64,000 nucleotides of DNA, taken from G016756615 sp035556195 (GTDB taxonomy: Bacteria > Pseudomonadota > Alphaproteobacteria > Rhizobiales > Rhizobiaceae). A program made the position numbers and the translations under genes. Positions 15,962 through 24,346 of this stretch are shown here, piece after piece. The notes under the pieces are model-generated. The model was not told where the DNA came from. It did no database searches and worked only from the letters and a program-made list of their open reading frames with translations. Every line of letters starts with the position of its first letter. Within the stretch, counting starts at the first letter, position 1. The DNA lies in contig DATMFK010000007.1 of assembly GCA_035556195.1 (NCBI GenBank), forward strand, positions 193,592 to 257,591, read 5' to 3'.

Positions 15962-16726
15962 TCAAACCTTGATGAGATTGACGCCCAAGTCGTTAAACCG
16001 CTGGATGAAATCCTGACCAATTCCGCTGGTCGTCACCACATGGTGAGCATCACCCAGACCGAAGGCGCGCACGGAACCGAATCGTCCGAATTTGGAGGCG
16101 TCAGCCACCATCACGGTCGCGCTGGCTTGAAGTCGTGCGGCGTCGTGAAGCGCGACCTCGTCCTCGCCAAAACCCATGAACCCGTGGTCGATATGAACAG
16201 CGCTTGCTCCCATGAGGGCCAGGTCGAAACGATGCCCGTTCAGGGCAGTAATGGTCGCGTGACCGAATGTCGCCTGGTATTCCGGCACCATCGGGCCGCC
16301 GAGTACGCGTACGCTGGTGCCCCAGCCGTGGGAAAAGAAATGCGCCGCGACGGCGATCGAGTTGGTGAAGATCGTCAGGTCCTGGTGTTTGTGAAGATGC
16401 TTCACGCAGGCCAGCGTTGTGGTGCCCGAACTTACGAATATTTTCATCCCGTTCTGGACGAGGCTTGCTGCCTTTTCCGCAATCAAGTTCTTTTCAGGCG
16501 CATTCACGCGGCTGCGTTCGCCGAAAGGCTTGTCGCTTTCATTCGGCGTCAGCACGGCGCCCCCATAAACCCGCCGGGCGAAGCCATTTATTTCCAGCAC
16601 GCGCAGATCGCGTCTTATCGATTCTGGGCTTACCTCCAGCCGTTCGGCGAGCGAGTTTACGCTCGCCCGTTCATTGGCTCTCAGAATGTCTAGGATCTTC
16701 TCCTGTCGGAACTCCGAGAACCTCAT
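15962..16726 (-). CDS. DeoR/GlpR family transcriptional regulator
   Basis: Repressor-type protein of 254 residues. The N-terminal DeoR helix-turn-helix spans residues 4-58 (RQEKILDILRANERASVNSLAERLEVSPESIRRDLRVLE, in parts), followed by the hinge RRVYGGAV. The sensor domain has the sugar-phosphate loop SSGTTTLACVKHL and the DLALMGASAVHIDHGFMGF segment. Such regulators usually respond to phosphorylated intermediates, which fits the kinase genes that follow. It is divergent from the Dpp-type importer at 17275, and the 548-base space between them carries three copies of a TTGACCG motif. Confidence 0.92.
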   Translation of the reverse strand: MRFSEFRQEKILDILRANERASVNSLAERLEVSPESIRRDLRVLEINGFARRVYGGAVLTPNESDKPFGERSRVNAPEKNLIAEKAASLVQNGMKIFVSSGTTTLACVKHLHKHQDLTIFTNSIAVAAHFFSHGWGTSVRVLGGPMVPEYQATFGHATITALNGHRFDLALMGASAVHIDHGFMGFGEDEVALHDAARLQASATVMVADASKFGRFGSVRAFGLGDAHHVVTTSGIGQDFIQRFNDLGVNLIKV

Positions 16727-16862
16727 GTGCTCAATCCACCCGCAGCCATATGGACATCCGACGCAATTAGATGGGGCCCGCGATCAGTCCAACGACATTG
16801 GCCTGTCGATCCTCGTCAAGACATCAGCCCCTGCCATGATGCTAAGGCACAACGAATGAACA

Positions 16863-16879
16863 GTCAAATCGGTCAAAAT
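16863..16879 (-). promoter_or_regulatory. TTGACCG repeat, copy 1 (reverse)
   Basis: On the minus strand it reads TATTTTGACCGATTTGAC. The same core occurs at 16925-16938 and 17064-17077, all within the divergent DeoR/importer control region. Likely operator of the DeoR protein; inference from repetition and place. Confidence 0.5.
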
Positions 16880-16924
16880 AGCCAAGCGGGAAAGCGCCGG
16901 GTAAACAACTCGTCTTTCACTCGT

Positions 16925-16938
16925 CTTGACCGGTTACG
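16925..16938 (+). promoter_or_regulatory. TTGACCG repeat, copy 2
   Basis: CTTGACCGGTTACG, sharing TTGACCGGTT with copy 3. It contains the palindromic centre ACCGGT. Confidence 0.45.
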
Positions 16939-17063
16939 AAGATAATTCATGATCTGAAACAACTGCTTAGCGTGGCAGCCATCTGCTGTGTTCAGTCAGC
17001 CGACGTGCCTTACGGTACTAGAGTTTAGCGCTTGACGCGGCGGTAGTGTGAGGTTAGTGGTGG

Positions 17064-17077
17064 TTTTGACCGGTTTG
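17064..17077 (+). promoter_or_regulatory. TTGACCG repeat, copy 3
   Basis: TTTTGACCGGTTTG, 11 of 12 core positions equal to copy 1 read in reverse. It lies about 200 bases before the binding-protein start, so a promoter between it and 17275 would be close to it. Confidence 0.45.
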
Positions 17078-17274
17078 TGTATTTGAGCCCAAACTGATCT
17101 CAGCGAGTGACAAGGCCCTGATGCGTGCAGCGGGGCTGGGGCAGGCGGAGGTGCCCGTATCCATCATGCGCTATCCGGCAACGGCGCGCCGGCTGCCCAT
17201 CGACTTTGATCAATCATCCAAAGCGAACCGCGCCTCAAAGAACAGCTGGCGGTATCAGAAGGGGAACAGGATAG

Positions 17275-18828
17275 ATGATTACGCGCAGAGACATCATCGT
17301 AGGCGCCGGCGCCCTGGGGGCCGCCGCCATTATCGGCGAGGGAGCGCCTGTTGCCAGGGCGCAGGGCAAGAAGACTATCGTTCTTGCATCGATGGGGCCG
17401 GTGACCGGTAATTGGGACCCGACCTCTCATACCACTTTGGGGCAGGGAAATTTCGAGAAGTTCGTCTTCAATGCGCTAACACGCGCTCCCATGCGCGATG
17501 GCGAAGCTGACCTGCTGGAGCCCGCTCTCGCGGAGTCCTGGACGCTGGTCGACGAGAACACGCTTGAGTTCAAGCTACGCGACGGCGTGAAGTTCCATGA
17601 CGGCAAGGAGTTCAGCGCCGAGGACGTTAAGGCGACCTACGAATACTCTTCCGATCCGGCGCGTCCGGCAGCATCATTCTGCCCCGGAAAGGTCGACATC
17701 GAGATCGTTGACCGGCTGACTGTCCGGTTGCGCACCGAGAAACACGGATACCCCGCATCGGCGTGGTGGTTCATTTCGAGCGTGATCCCCATTCTCTCGG
17801 CCAAGGATGTGGCAGATCCGAAAATCCTCGAGAAGCGTCCGAACGGCACGAATGCATTCAAATATATCGAGACGAACGGCGATCAGAACGTGCTGCAGGC
17901 CTTCGACGACTTCTACGGCGGGCGTCCGAAGATTGATGAGGTCATCTACGCTTATGTCCCGGATGCCAATACCCGCGTGCTGGGACTTCTGAACGGCCAG
18001 TACCACATCGCCGAACGACTAGAGCCGGAGCAATACACGTCGCTGCAGGACAACCCGAACGTTGTCACGCGCAAGGGCCTGACGACGGAGAACAAATATC
18101 TTCATTTCCGCTGCAACAAGCCGCCCTTTGACGATCCGCGCATTCGCCTCGCCGCCTGCCACTCGATCGATCGCGCGCAGATCCTCGAGTTGATGGGCGA
18201 GGCGGCACTGGCATCGAGCTGCTACATCTCGCCCATGAAATTCGGCTTCAACGATATTCCGGGTTATCCTGAGTACAATCCCGAGGAGGCGCAGCGCCTG
18301 CTCGCCGAAGCCGGCTTCCCCAACGGCGAGGGATTGCCGCAGCTCGAATATATCACTTCCGTCGGCTTCTACCCGAAGACCAAGGAGTATGGCGAGCTCA
18401 TCACCGCCATGCTTCAGGAGCAGGGGTTCAATGTCCAGCTGACAGTGCTCGAGCCGGCTGCGTGGGAGGTCGCGATCTACCGTCGCGCCGACGGTCAGGG
18501 ACAAGGCCACATGTGCGATGTCGGCTGGATGACTCCGTCGCCGGAGCCAGACCTTGTGCTGCGCCCGAACTGGCACTCAAGCGCTGCGCTGATTTCGGGC
18601 ATAAATGACCCCGAGATAGATGCCGTCCTGGAGAAGGAGCGCAATGCGCCCAATCCGGAAGCGAGATTGAAGATCCTGACCGAGGAAACCTTCCCCACCA
18701 TGGCAAAGAAGGTTCCGAGCTTCTCCCTCTTCTCGGCGCTGACCTTCCACGGCGCGGCCAAGAACCTAGAAGGGGCGGTATACCTGCCTTACGGTCCGAT
18801 CGATCTCTCCAAAGCCGATCTGGTCTGA
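17275..18828 (+). CDS. Peptide/nickel-type ABC substrate-binding protein (family 5)
   Basis: Periplasmic receptor of 517 residues. The N-terminus MITRRDIIVGAGALGAAAII has a twin-arginine-like RR motif and a hydrophobic stretch, with cleavage near ARAQG (about residue 33). The mature protein has the SBP family 5 signature (LEPALAESWTLVDENTLEFKLRDGVKFHDG, in parts, near residues 82-115) and the C-terminal lobe pattern of DppA-like proteins. Family members bind peptides but also opines, nickel, glycosides and other solutes. It starts a long plus-strand operon through the aldehyde dehydrogenase gene. Ligand unknown; the DeoR/kinase context hints at an alcohol or sugar-like solute. Confidence 0.92.
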   Translation: MITRRDIIVGAGALGAAAIIGEGAPVARAQGKKTIVLASMGPVTGNWDPTSHTTLGQGNFEKFVFNALTRAPMRDGEADLLEPALAESWTLVDENTLEFKLRDGVKFHDGKEFSAEDVKATYEYSSDPARPAASFCPGKVDIEIVDRLTVRLRTEKHGYPASAWWFISSVIPILSAKDVADPKILEKRPNGTNAFKYIETNGDQNVLQAFDDFYGGRPKIDEVIYAYVPDANTRVLGLLNGQYHIAERLEPEQYTSLQDNPNVVTRKGLTTENKYLHFRCNKPPFDDPRIRLAACHSIDRAQILELMGEAALASSCYISPMKFGFNDIPGYPEYNPEEAQRLLAEAGFPNGEGLPQLEYITSVGFYPKTKEYGELITAMLQEQGFNVQLTVLEPAAWEVAIYRRADGQGQGHMCDVGWMTPSPEPDLVLRPNWHSSAALISGINDPEIDAVLEKERNAPNPEARLKILTEETFPTMAKKVPSFSLFSALTFHGAAKNLEGAVYLPYGPIDLSKADLV

Positions 18829-18887
18829 CGCACGGATGTCGCGGCGCCGCCCGTGCGGGCGGCGCTGCCAAGCGCGAGCCGATCTTC

Positions 18888-19877
18888 ATGCTTTTCGCAC
18901 TCGACTTCTTCATTCGCCGCCTGGCGCAGGGCGCGATCATCGTCGCGGCCATTGCCCTTCTGATCTTCACGCTGTTGCGTGTCGTGCCGGGCGATCCTGT
19001 GCGGCTGATGCTGGGGCCGATGGTATCTCCCTCGGTCGCGGAGCAGACCGCCACGGAACTCGGCTTGCGCGACCCTATCATCGTGCAGTTCGGCCGGTAC
19101 ATGGCTCAGGTCCTGCAAGGCGATTTCGGCAGGTCCTTCGTCCGCAGCGCGCAGGGTGGCAGCACTGGCGGCTCACGCGGTGAATCGACATTCGATGCAA
19201 GCAATCGCGCGCCGGTCATTGATCTCATCGCCACGACCTTGCCCTACAGCCTTCTGCTAGCCGGGCTTGCTTTCCTGATGTCACTGGTGGTCGCCATACC
19301 GCTGGGCATATGGGCGGGGCTGAACGCCGGCAAATGGCCGGACCGTCTGGCGCTCTATATCGGTTCGATACTCGTGTCGCTGCCGAATGTCTGGCTCGGC
19401 CTGGTGTTCATATTCCTGCTGTCGGCCAAGGCCGGCTTGTTGCCGGCGATCGGATACCAGAACTGGACCTACGCAATCTTGCCCGCGATGGTGCTGGCCG
19501 TCGAACTGATCCCTGTCATCGTGCGCTCGCTTTCCGTCTCGGTTTCTTCGAACCTGCTCGAACCCTACGTGTCGGTCGGTCAGATCCGAGGACTGACGCG
19601 CAGGCGCATGATCGCCGCCCATGTGCTGAGGAATTCCACCATTCCGCTGCTCAACCTGCTTGGCATCCAGGCGGTCGGCCTGATCCTCGGCGGGCTGTTC
19701 GTCGTGGAATATCTCTTCAACTATCCCGGAATAGGGCTTCTCATGATCAATGCGGTCTTCCAGCGCGATTTCCCGATTATCCAAGCAATAGCCATCTTTT
19801 CCTGCGCTGCACTCGTGATCGTGAACATTCTGGTCGATTTCGCCTCGACCACGATCGACAGAAGGCTCCAGTACTGA
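18888..19877 (+). CDS. Dpp-type ABC permease, first subunit (DppB-like)
   Basis: Inner-membrane permease of 329 residues. It starts with the DppB-type N-terminal helix (FFIRRLAQGAIIVAAIALLIF), then VVPGDPVRLMLGP, and carries the coupling region IRGLTRRRMIAAHVLRNSTIPLLNLLG and the C-terminal EYLFNYPGIGLLMINAVFQRDFP motif of this family. A 50-residue periplasmic loop follows the first helix. The stop overlaps the next start (TGATG). Confidence 0.93.
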   Translation: MLFALDFFIRRLAQGAIIVAAIALLIFTLLRVVPGDPVRLMLGPMVSPSVAEQTATELGLRDPIIVQFGRYMAQVLQGDFGRSFVRSAQGGSTGGSRGESTFDASNRAPVIDLIATTLPYSLLLAGLAFLMSLVVAIPLGIWAGLNAGKWPDRLALYIGSILVSLPNVWLGLVFIFLLSAKAGLLPAIGYQNWTYAILPAMVLAVELIPVIVRSLSVSVSSNLLEPYVSVGQIRGLTRRRMIAAHVLRNSTIPLLNLLGIQAVGLILGGLFVVEYLFNYPGIGLLMINAVFQRDFPIIQAIAIFSCAALVIVNILVDFASTTIDRRLQY

Positions 19878-20788
19878 TGTCGCAGCAGGCCATCGCCGAC
19901 CCCGTAGGCCAGCCAACGAAATCCCGTGGCCTGGCGGCGAACATCTTCCTTCAAGCGGCCCGGACGGTGGAGTTCCGGATCGGAGCGGTGATCTTCGTGA
20001 GCGTCATCCTGCTTTCGATTGCCGCGCCCACGCTCCTTGGCCTTTCAGCAACCAAGTTCAATGTCGGCCTGAAATTCTCTCCTCCCTTTCCCGTGGAGGA
20101 CTGGGTCTGGCCGCATTTCTTCGGCACCGACCAATTGGGGCGCGATCTGCTGGTGAGATCGCTAATCGGCCTGCGCAATGCGCTGATGATCGGCATTGCG
20201 AGCGTCATCGGCATGTTCGTGATCGGCTCTGCGATCGGGATGCTCGCGGGCTATGCAGGCGGATGGACTAATCTCGTCTTGATGCGCATCACCGATGCGC
20301 AGATGTCCATCCCGGTCATCATCCTCGCCATCACGATCCTGGGCGTGACAAGGCCGACACCGTTGACGGTCATCCTCGTCTTCATTCTCGCAGGGTGGCC
20401 GGGCTACGCGCGCATCGCCCGCAGCGCCACCATGTCGGAACGGCGCAAGGAGTATGTCCGGGCGGCGAAAATATTAGGAGCGTCGGACCTCAGGATACTT
20501 CTGGTTCACATCGCGCCCAACATCCTGCCGCCCGTGGCCTTCGTCGCCGTGCTCGACGTGGCCCGCATGATGATCTTCGAAGCCATTCTCGGCTTTATCG
20601 GCATCGGCATCCAGCCTCCCACTCCCACCTTCGGCACAATCATCGCGGACGGCACGAAATATCTGATGAATGCATGGTGGATCACCACCATTCCAGGCCT
20701 GCTGCTTGCAGTGTCCTTATGCAGCATCAACCTCATGGGTGGCGCGCTCGAACGCTCTCGCAACAAGTTCCTGCAGGGGGTTCTATGA
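19877..20788 (+). CDS. Dpp-type ABC permease, second subunit (DppC-like)
   Basis: Inner-membrane permease of 303 residues, partner of the DppB-like protein. It has the conserved HFFGTDQLGRDLLVRSLIGLRNAL segment (in parts, near residue 85), the coupling loop YVRAAKILGASDLRILLVHIAPN, and ILGFIGIGIQPPTPTFG. The ATG at 19877 is chosen because it overlaps the previous stop; the longer frame upstream is a shadow of the DppB-like gene. It overlaps the ATPase gene by ATGA. Confidence 0.93.
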   Translation: MSQQAIADPVGQPTKSRGLAANIFLQAARTVEFRIGAVIFVSVILLSIAAPTLLGLSATKFNVGLKFSPPFPVEDWVWPHFFGTDQLGRDLLVRSLIGLRNALMIGIASVIGMFVIGSAIGMLAGYAGGWTNLVLMRITDAQMSIPVIILAITILGVTRPTPLTVILVFILAGWPGYARIARSATMSERRKEYVRAAKILGASDLRILLVHIAPNILPPVAFVAVLDVARMMIFEAILGFIGIGIQPPTPTFGTIIADGTKYLMNAWWITTIPGLLLAVSLCSINLMGGALERSRNKFLQGVL

Positions 20789-22671
20789 GCGTGAGTAGCA
20801 CCAAGATCCTCGAGGTTTCGAACCTCTCGGTCGACCTCGCCATGCCTGGTGGCGGGAGCCGTCCCGTTCTGCGCAATGTCGATCTGTCGGTCTCCCAGAA
20901 CGAGGTGCTCGGCATCATCGGCGAGAGCGGCTCCGGCAAAACGGTCCTTTCGCGCGCGCTCGTGAACTGGATAAGCCCGCCCCTTTTCCCGACAGGTGGA
21001 AAGATCCTATACCGCGGGCGCAATCTGTTCGACCTTCCCCCCGGCGAGATGCAGAAGCTGCGCGGACGCAAGGTCGCTTATATCGGCTCCGATCCCGGCA
21101 GCGCGCTCGACCCGACAGTCCCGATAGGCCAACAGATCATCGAGAAGCTTCGGGCCGTCGAACCAGGCATTTCATGGACGGAAGCAAAGGCGCGCGTGCT
21201 GCGCGTGCTGGATGCAGTGCGCATTCCTTCCCCCGCGCAACGCTTCCATGAGTTCCCGTTCCAGTTCAGCGGGGGCATGATGCAGCGCGTGCTGATCGTC
21301 GACGCGCTCGTGACCAAGCCCGACCTGCTGGTCGCCGACAACATCACCCAACCGCTGGACGTCACCGTGGCGGCGCAAATCCTGCGCCTGCTTCGCGATC
21401 TGCAACGCGACTTCAGCACCGCGATCATTTTCGTTTCGTCGGCGCTCGGCGTGATGAACGATATCGCAGACAACATACTCGTGTTGGCCGACGGCCGCGT
21501 GGTCGAGTGTCAACAGACGCGCAGTCTGATCGACAAACCCGAACACAACTACACGCGCAATCTGATCGCGAGCCTTCCGCGTATCTGGGACGCCGAGCCC
21601 ACCACTGCCGCGCCCCCAGCGGCCGTGGACGACACACGCGAAGTGATCCTATCGGTTCGGGACGTCTACCGGTCGTATGAAACTAAGGACCGTGAACGGC
21701 TGTTCGCGCACCGAGTGGTCCAAGCCGTCAGGGGCGTGTCCTTCGATGTCTACAAGGGTGACAATCTCGGAATAGTGGGCGAATCCGGCTGCGGAAAATC
21801 GACGCTGTCGCGTCTCCTCTCCCGTATCGAAGCGCCCGACCGCGGGCAGATCCTCTTCAAGGGGCAGGACATCGCACATCTCGGCCGCAAGAAACTGCTC
21901 GACCTGCGGCGCCGGTTCCAGCTGTTGTTGCAGGATCCCTACAACGCCATCCCCCCGCACCTGACGATCGGGCGGACCATCGCAGAGCCGCTTCGCATTC
22001 ATGGGGGACTGAGCCTCAAGGAAATCGGCGAAAAGGTTGCCGCCACAATGAATGAGGTGGGTCTGCGAGCGGATCTGGCGGGCAAGTTGCCGGTCGGTCT
22101 CAGCGCCGGCCAACGCCAACGCGTAAATATCGCACGCGCGATGGTGCTGGATCCCGAGCTACTCATCCTCGACGAAACGCTATCAGCTCTGGACCAGGTC
22201 GAGCAGGGCAAGCTTCTCGACCTGTTCGACAGGCTGCAGGCCCGCCATGGCATGACCTATGTCTACATCTCACATGACCTCAGCATGGTGCGGCGTGTGT
22301 GCAACCGTGTGGCCGTGATGTATCTGGGTCGCGTGGCGGAGTTGGCCGGCAACGAAGCCACATTCTTCGACCCCGCCCACCCGTACACGCGCGCGCTACT
22401 AAGCGCCGTTCCGGCAATCGAGCCTAAGCCCTACGACACGGCGACGTATCTCCTGGAGGGCGAGCCACCGGACCCGATCGACATTCCGCCGGGGTGCAGC
22501 TTCCGGACACGCTGCCCCTTCGCCTTCGAGCGCTGCACCACGGACGATCCAGCCCTGATGAAACGAAGCAACGAGGATTTCGCGGCGTGTCACCTGGTCG
22601 CCGCGGGGTCGGACGGCGCCACGGCCATGCCCAAGGTCAATGTGAGGAACCCCGACCGGGGCGCGGTCTGA
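20785..22671 (+). CDS. Fused double ABC ATPase (DppD-DppF type in one chain)
   Basis: Single 628-residue protein carrying both ATPase domains of the importer. Domain 1 (about 1-265) has Walker A GESGSGKT and signature QFSGGMMQR, but its Walker B is LVADNITQPLD, where the usual catalytic glutamate (DEPT) is replaced by asparagine, and its signature-side switch residue is also altered (FVSSALGV in place of a histidine). Domain 2 (about 285-610) is canonical: GESGCGKST, LSAGQRQR, LLILDETLSALD, ISHDLSM, ending with the oligopeptide C-terminal extension (PPGCSFRTRCPFAFERC). One active and one degenerate site is therefore likely. The ATG at 20785 is coupled to the DppC-like stop. Confidence 0.93.
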   Translation: MSVSSTKILEVSNLSVDLAMPGGGSRPVLRNVDLSVSQNEVLGIIGESGSGKTVLSRALVNWISPPLFPTGGKILYRGRNLFDLPPGEMQKLRGRKVAYIGSDPGSALDPTVPIGQQIIEKLRAVEPGISWTEAKARVLRVLDAVRIPSPAQRFHEFPFQFSGGMMQRVLIVDALVTKPDLLVADNITQPLDVTVAAQILRLLRDLQRDFSTAIIFVSSALGVMNDIADNILVLADGRVVECQQTRSLIDKPEHNYTRNLIASLPRIWDAEPTTAAPPAAVDDTREVILSVRDVYRSYETKDRERLFAHRVVQAVRGVSFDVYKGDNLGIVGESGCGKSTLSRLLSRIEAPDRGQILFKGQDIAHLGRKKLLDLRRRFQLLLQDPYNAIPPHLTIGRTIAEPLRIHGGLSLKEIGEKVAATMNEVGLRADLAGKLPVGLSAGQRQRVNIARAMVLDPELLILDETLSALDQVEQGKLLDLFDRLQARHGMTYVYISHDLSMVRRVCNRVAVMYLGRVAELAGNEATFFDPAHPYTRALLSAVPAIEPKPYDTATYLLEGEPPDPIDIPPGCSFRTRCPFAFERCTTDDPALMKRSNEDFAACHLVAAGSDGATAMPKVNVRNPDRGAV

Positions 22672-22730
22672 CTGTTCGGGCGTCATGCTCCTGTTGCGAA
22701 CTGTGGCAATTTTTCCGAAGAGGCGAGACG

Positions 22731-24314
22731 ATGGAGTTCGACTATATTGTCGTAGGTTCGGGCAGTGCCGGTTCACCGCTCGTGGCACGACTCGTCGAGA
22801 AGGGCGCGAGCGTGCTCCTTCTCGAGGCCGGCAAGAGGGAGAAGATTCATCTCACGCGCGTGCCCGCCGCCCTCATGCACACGATCGGCAACAAGCGGTA
22901 CGACTGGAACTACGTCACTGAGCCTGACCCCAGCCGCAATGGCCTGCAGGAATCATGGCCGCGGGGGCGCGTGCCGGGCGGCTCGTCGGCCATCAACGGG
23001 ATGATCTTCATCCGCGGCGCTGCAGCGGACTACGACGCTTGGGAGGCGATGGGCAATACGGGCTGGGGTTGGAACTCCGTGCTTCCATACTTTCGCAAAA
23101 TGGAGACGGCAGACGACGACAAGGACAACGCCTATCGCGGCGGCATGGGACCGCTGCGCGTCTCGGCGCTGCGCTGGAAGCACCCGATATCCGCAAAGTT
23201 CATCGACAGCTTCGTCAACGCCGGGGTCCCGCTCAACCCGGATCTCAACGGACGTTCTCACGAGGGCGTCGCCTGGAACCAGGGTTCGACGCGCGGTGGC
23301 GTGCGCCATTCGGCGTTCGACGCCTTTGTGCTGCCGCGCCTCAAGGACAGCAAGCTGACCTTCATGGATGATGCGCTGGTCGAGCGCGTCGTCATGGACG
23401 GCAAGCGGGCGAGGGGAGTGGACATCATCCGCGCCAGCCAGCGGATCCGCGCAAGTGCGCGCCGAGGAGTTGTGCTATCCGCCGGGTCAATCAACTCGCC
23501 CCAGATCCTGATGCTTTCCGGCATCGGCGATCCGGACGAACTGAAGCGGCACGGCATAGAGGTGCGTGTGGCCAGCCCCGAGGTTGGCCGCAATCTGATG
23601 GAGCATCCGGGTCTCTATGTCCGCGCTGAGATGGACGTAGAGACCGGCAATGCCTACGCGTCGCCGCTGGGCAGGGTTCGCGCATTCGCCGAATGGGCGA
23701 TGTCGCGAAACGGAGTGCTGAGCGTGCCCACCGCGCAGGTTCTCGCCTTTCTCAAGTCGACGCACGACCAGGAGGCGCCGGACCTTCAGTTCCATCTCTT
23801 CCCATTCGGCTATTTCAGCAACAACGGCCGTCTGCATGTGCCGACCCGCAACCTTGTAACCATTCTTGCGAATGTGAACTATCCCAAGAGCAAGGGCCAT
23901 CTTGAGCTTCGCTCCAGCGATCCACACACGCCGGTTGCCATCTATCCGCGACTGCTCGATCATCGCGACGATCTAGAATGCGTTCTGCGGGGGCTGGATT
24001 GGATACGCCTCCTCGCCTCGACACCACCTTTCGGCAACCATGTGCGCGAGCTTATCGACGTTCCGCCGCTGGCGGCCGGCCGCGCAGCGGACGAGCAATA
24101 TGTGCGCAAGGCGACAGTCCCCTTCCTGCATCCGGTCGGCACCTGCCGTATGGGGGCCGATGATCGCGCGGTGATCGCGCCGGACCTGCGGGTGCGCGGC
24201 GTGGAAGGGCTGTGGGTTGCTGATACCTCGATCTTCCCGCGTCACATCGCGGGGAACACCAACGCAACCGCCATCATGATCGGGGAGCGCGCTGCGGATC
24301 TCATCCACCCCTGA
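22731..24314 (+). CDS. GMC family FAD-dependent oxidoreductase (choline/alcohol dehydrogenase type)
   Basis: Flavoenzyme of 527 residues that oxidises an alcohol to an aldehyde. The FAD loop is at the N-terminus (YIVVGSGSAGSPLVARL), followed by GMC signatures 1 (PRGRVPGGSSAINGMIFIRG) and 2 (GVVLSAGSINSPQILMLSGIG). The active-site histidine is in FLHPVGTCRMG and the C-terminal motif is GLWVADTSIFPRHIAGNTNA. The ATG at 22731 is chosen since it directly begins the FAD fold; the open frame runs back into the ATPase gene. It pairs with the aldehyde dehydrogenase 32 bases downstream, as betA pairs with betB, though the substrate here is not known. Confidence 0.93.
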   Translation: MEFDYIVVGSGSAGSPLVARLVEKGASVLLLEAGKREKIHLTRVPAALMHTIGNKRYDWNYVTEPDPSRNGLQESWPRGRVPGGSSAINGMIFIRGAAADYDAWEAMGNTGWGWNSVLPYFRKMETADDDKDNAYRGGMGPLRVSALRWKHPISAKFIDSFVNAGVPLNPDLNGRSHEGVAWNQGSTRGGVRHSAFDAFVLPRLKDSKLTFMDDALVERVVMDGKRARGVDIIRASQRIRASARRGVVLSAGSINSPQILMLSGIGDPDELKRHGIEVRVASPEVGRNLMEHPGLYVRAEMDVETGNAYASPLGRVRAFAEWAMSRNGVLSVPTAQVLAFLKSTHDQEAPDLQFHLFPFGYFSNNGRLHVPTRNLVTILANVNYPKSKGHLELRSSDPHTPVAIYPRLLDHRDDLECVLRGLDWIRLLASTPPFGNHVRELIDVPPLAAGRAADEQYVRKATVPFLHPVGTCRMGADDRAVIAPDLRVRGVEGLWVADTSIFPRHIAGNTNATAIMIGERAADLIHP

Positions 24315-24346
24315 TCCAAAGCAAGCCGGGAAAGGAGTCAAACACA

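Noticed and set aside
14763..15965. Antibiotic-resistance (aminoglycoside) kinase for the tandem phosphotransferases
   Set aside because: The catalytic loops resemble choline kinases more, and the context is metabolic with a DeoR regulator and transporter.
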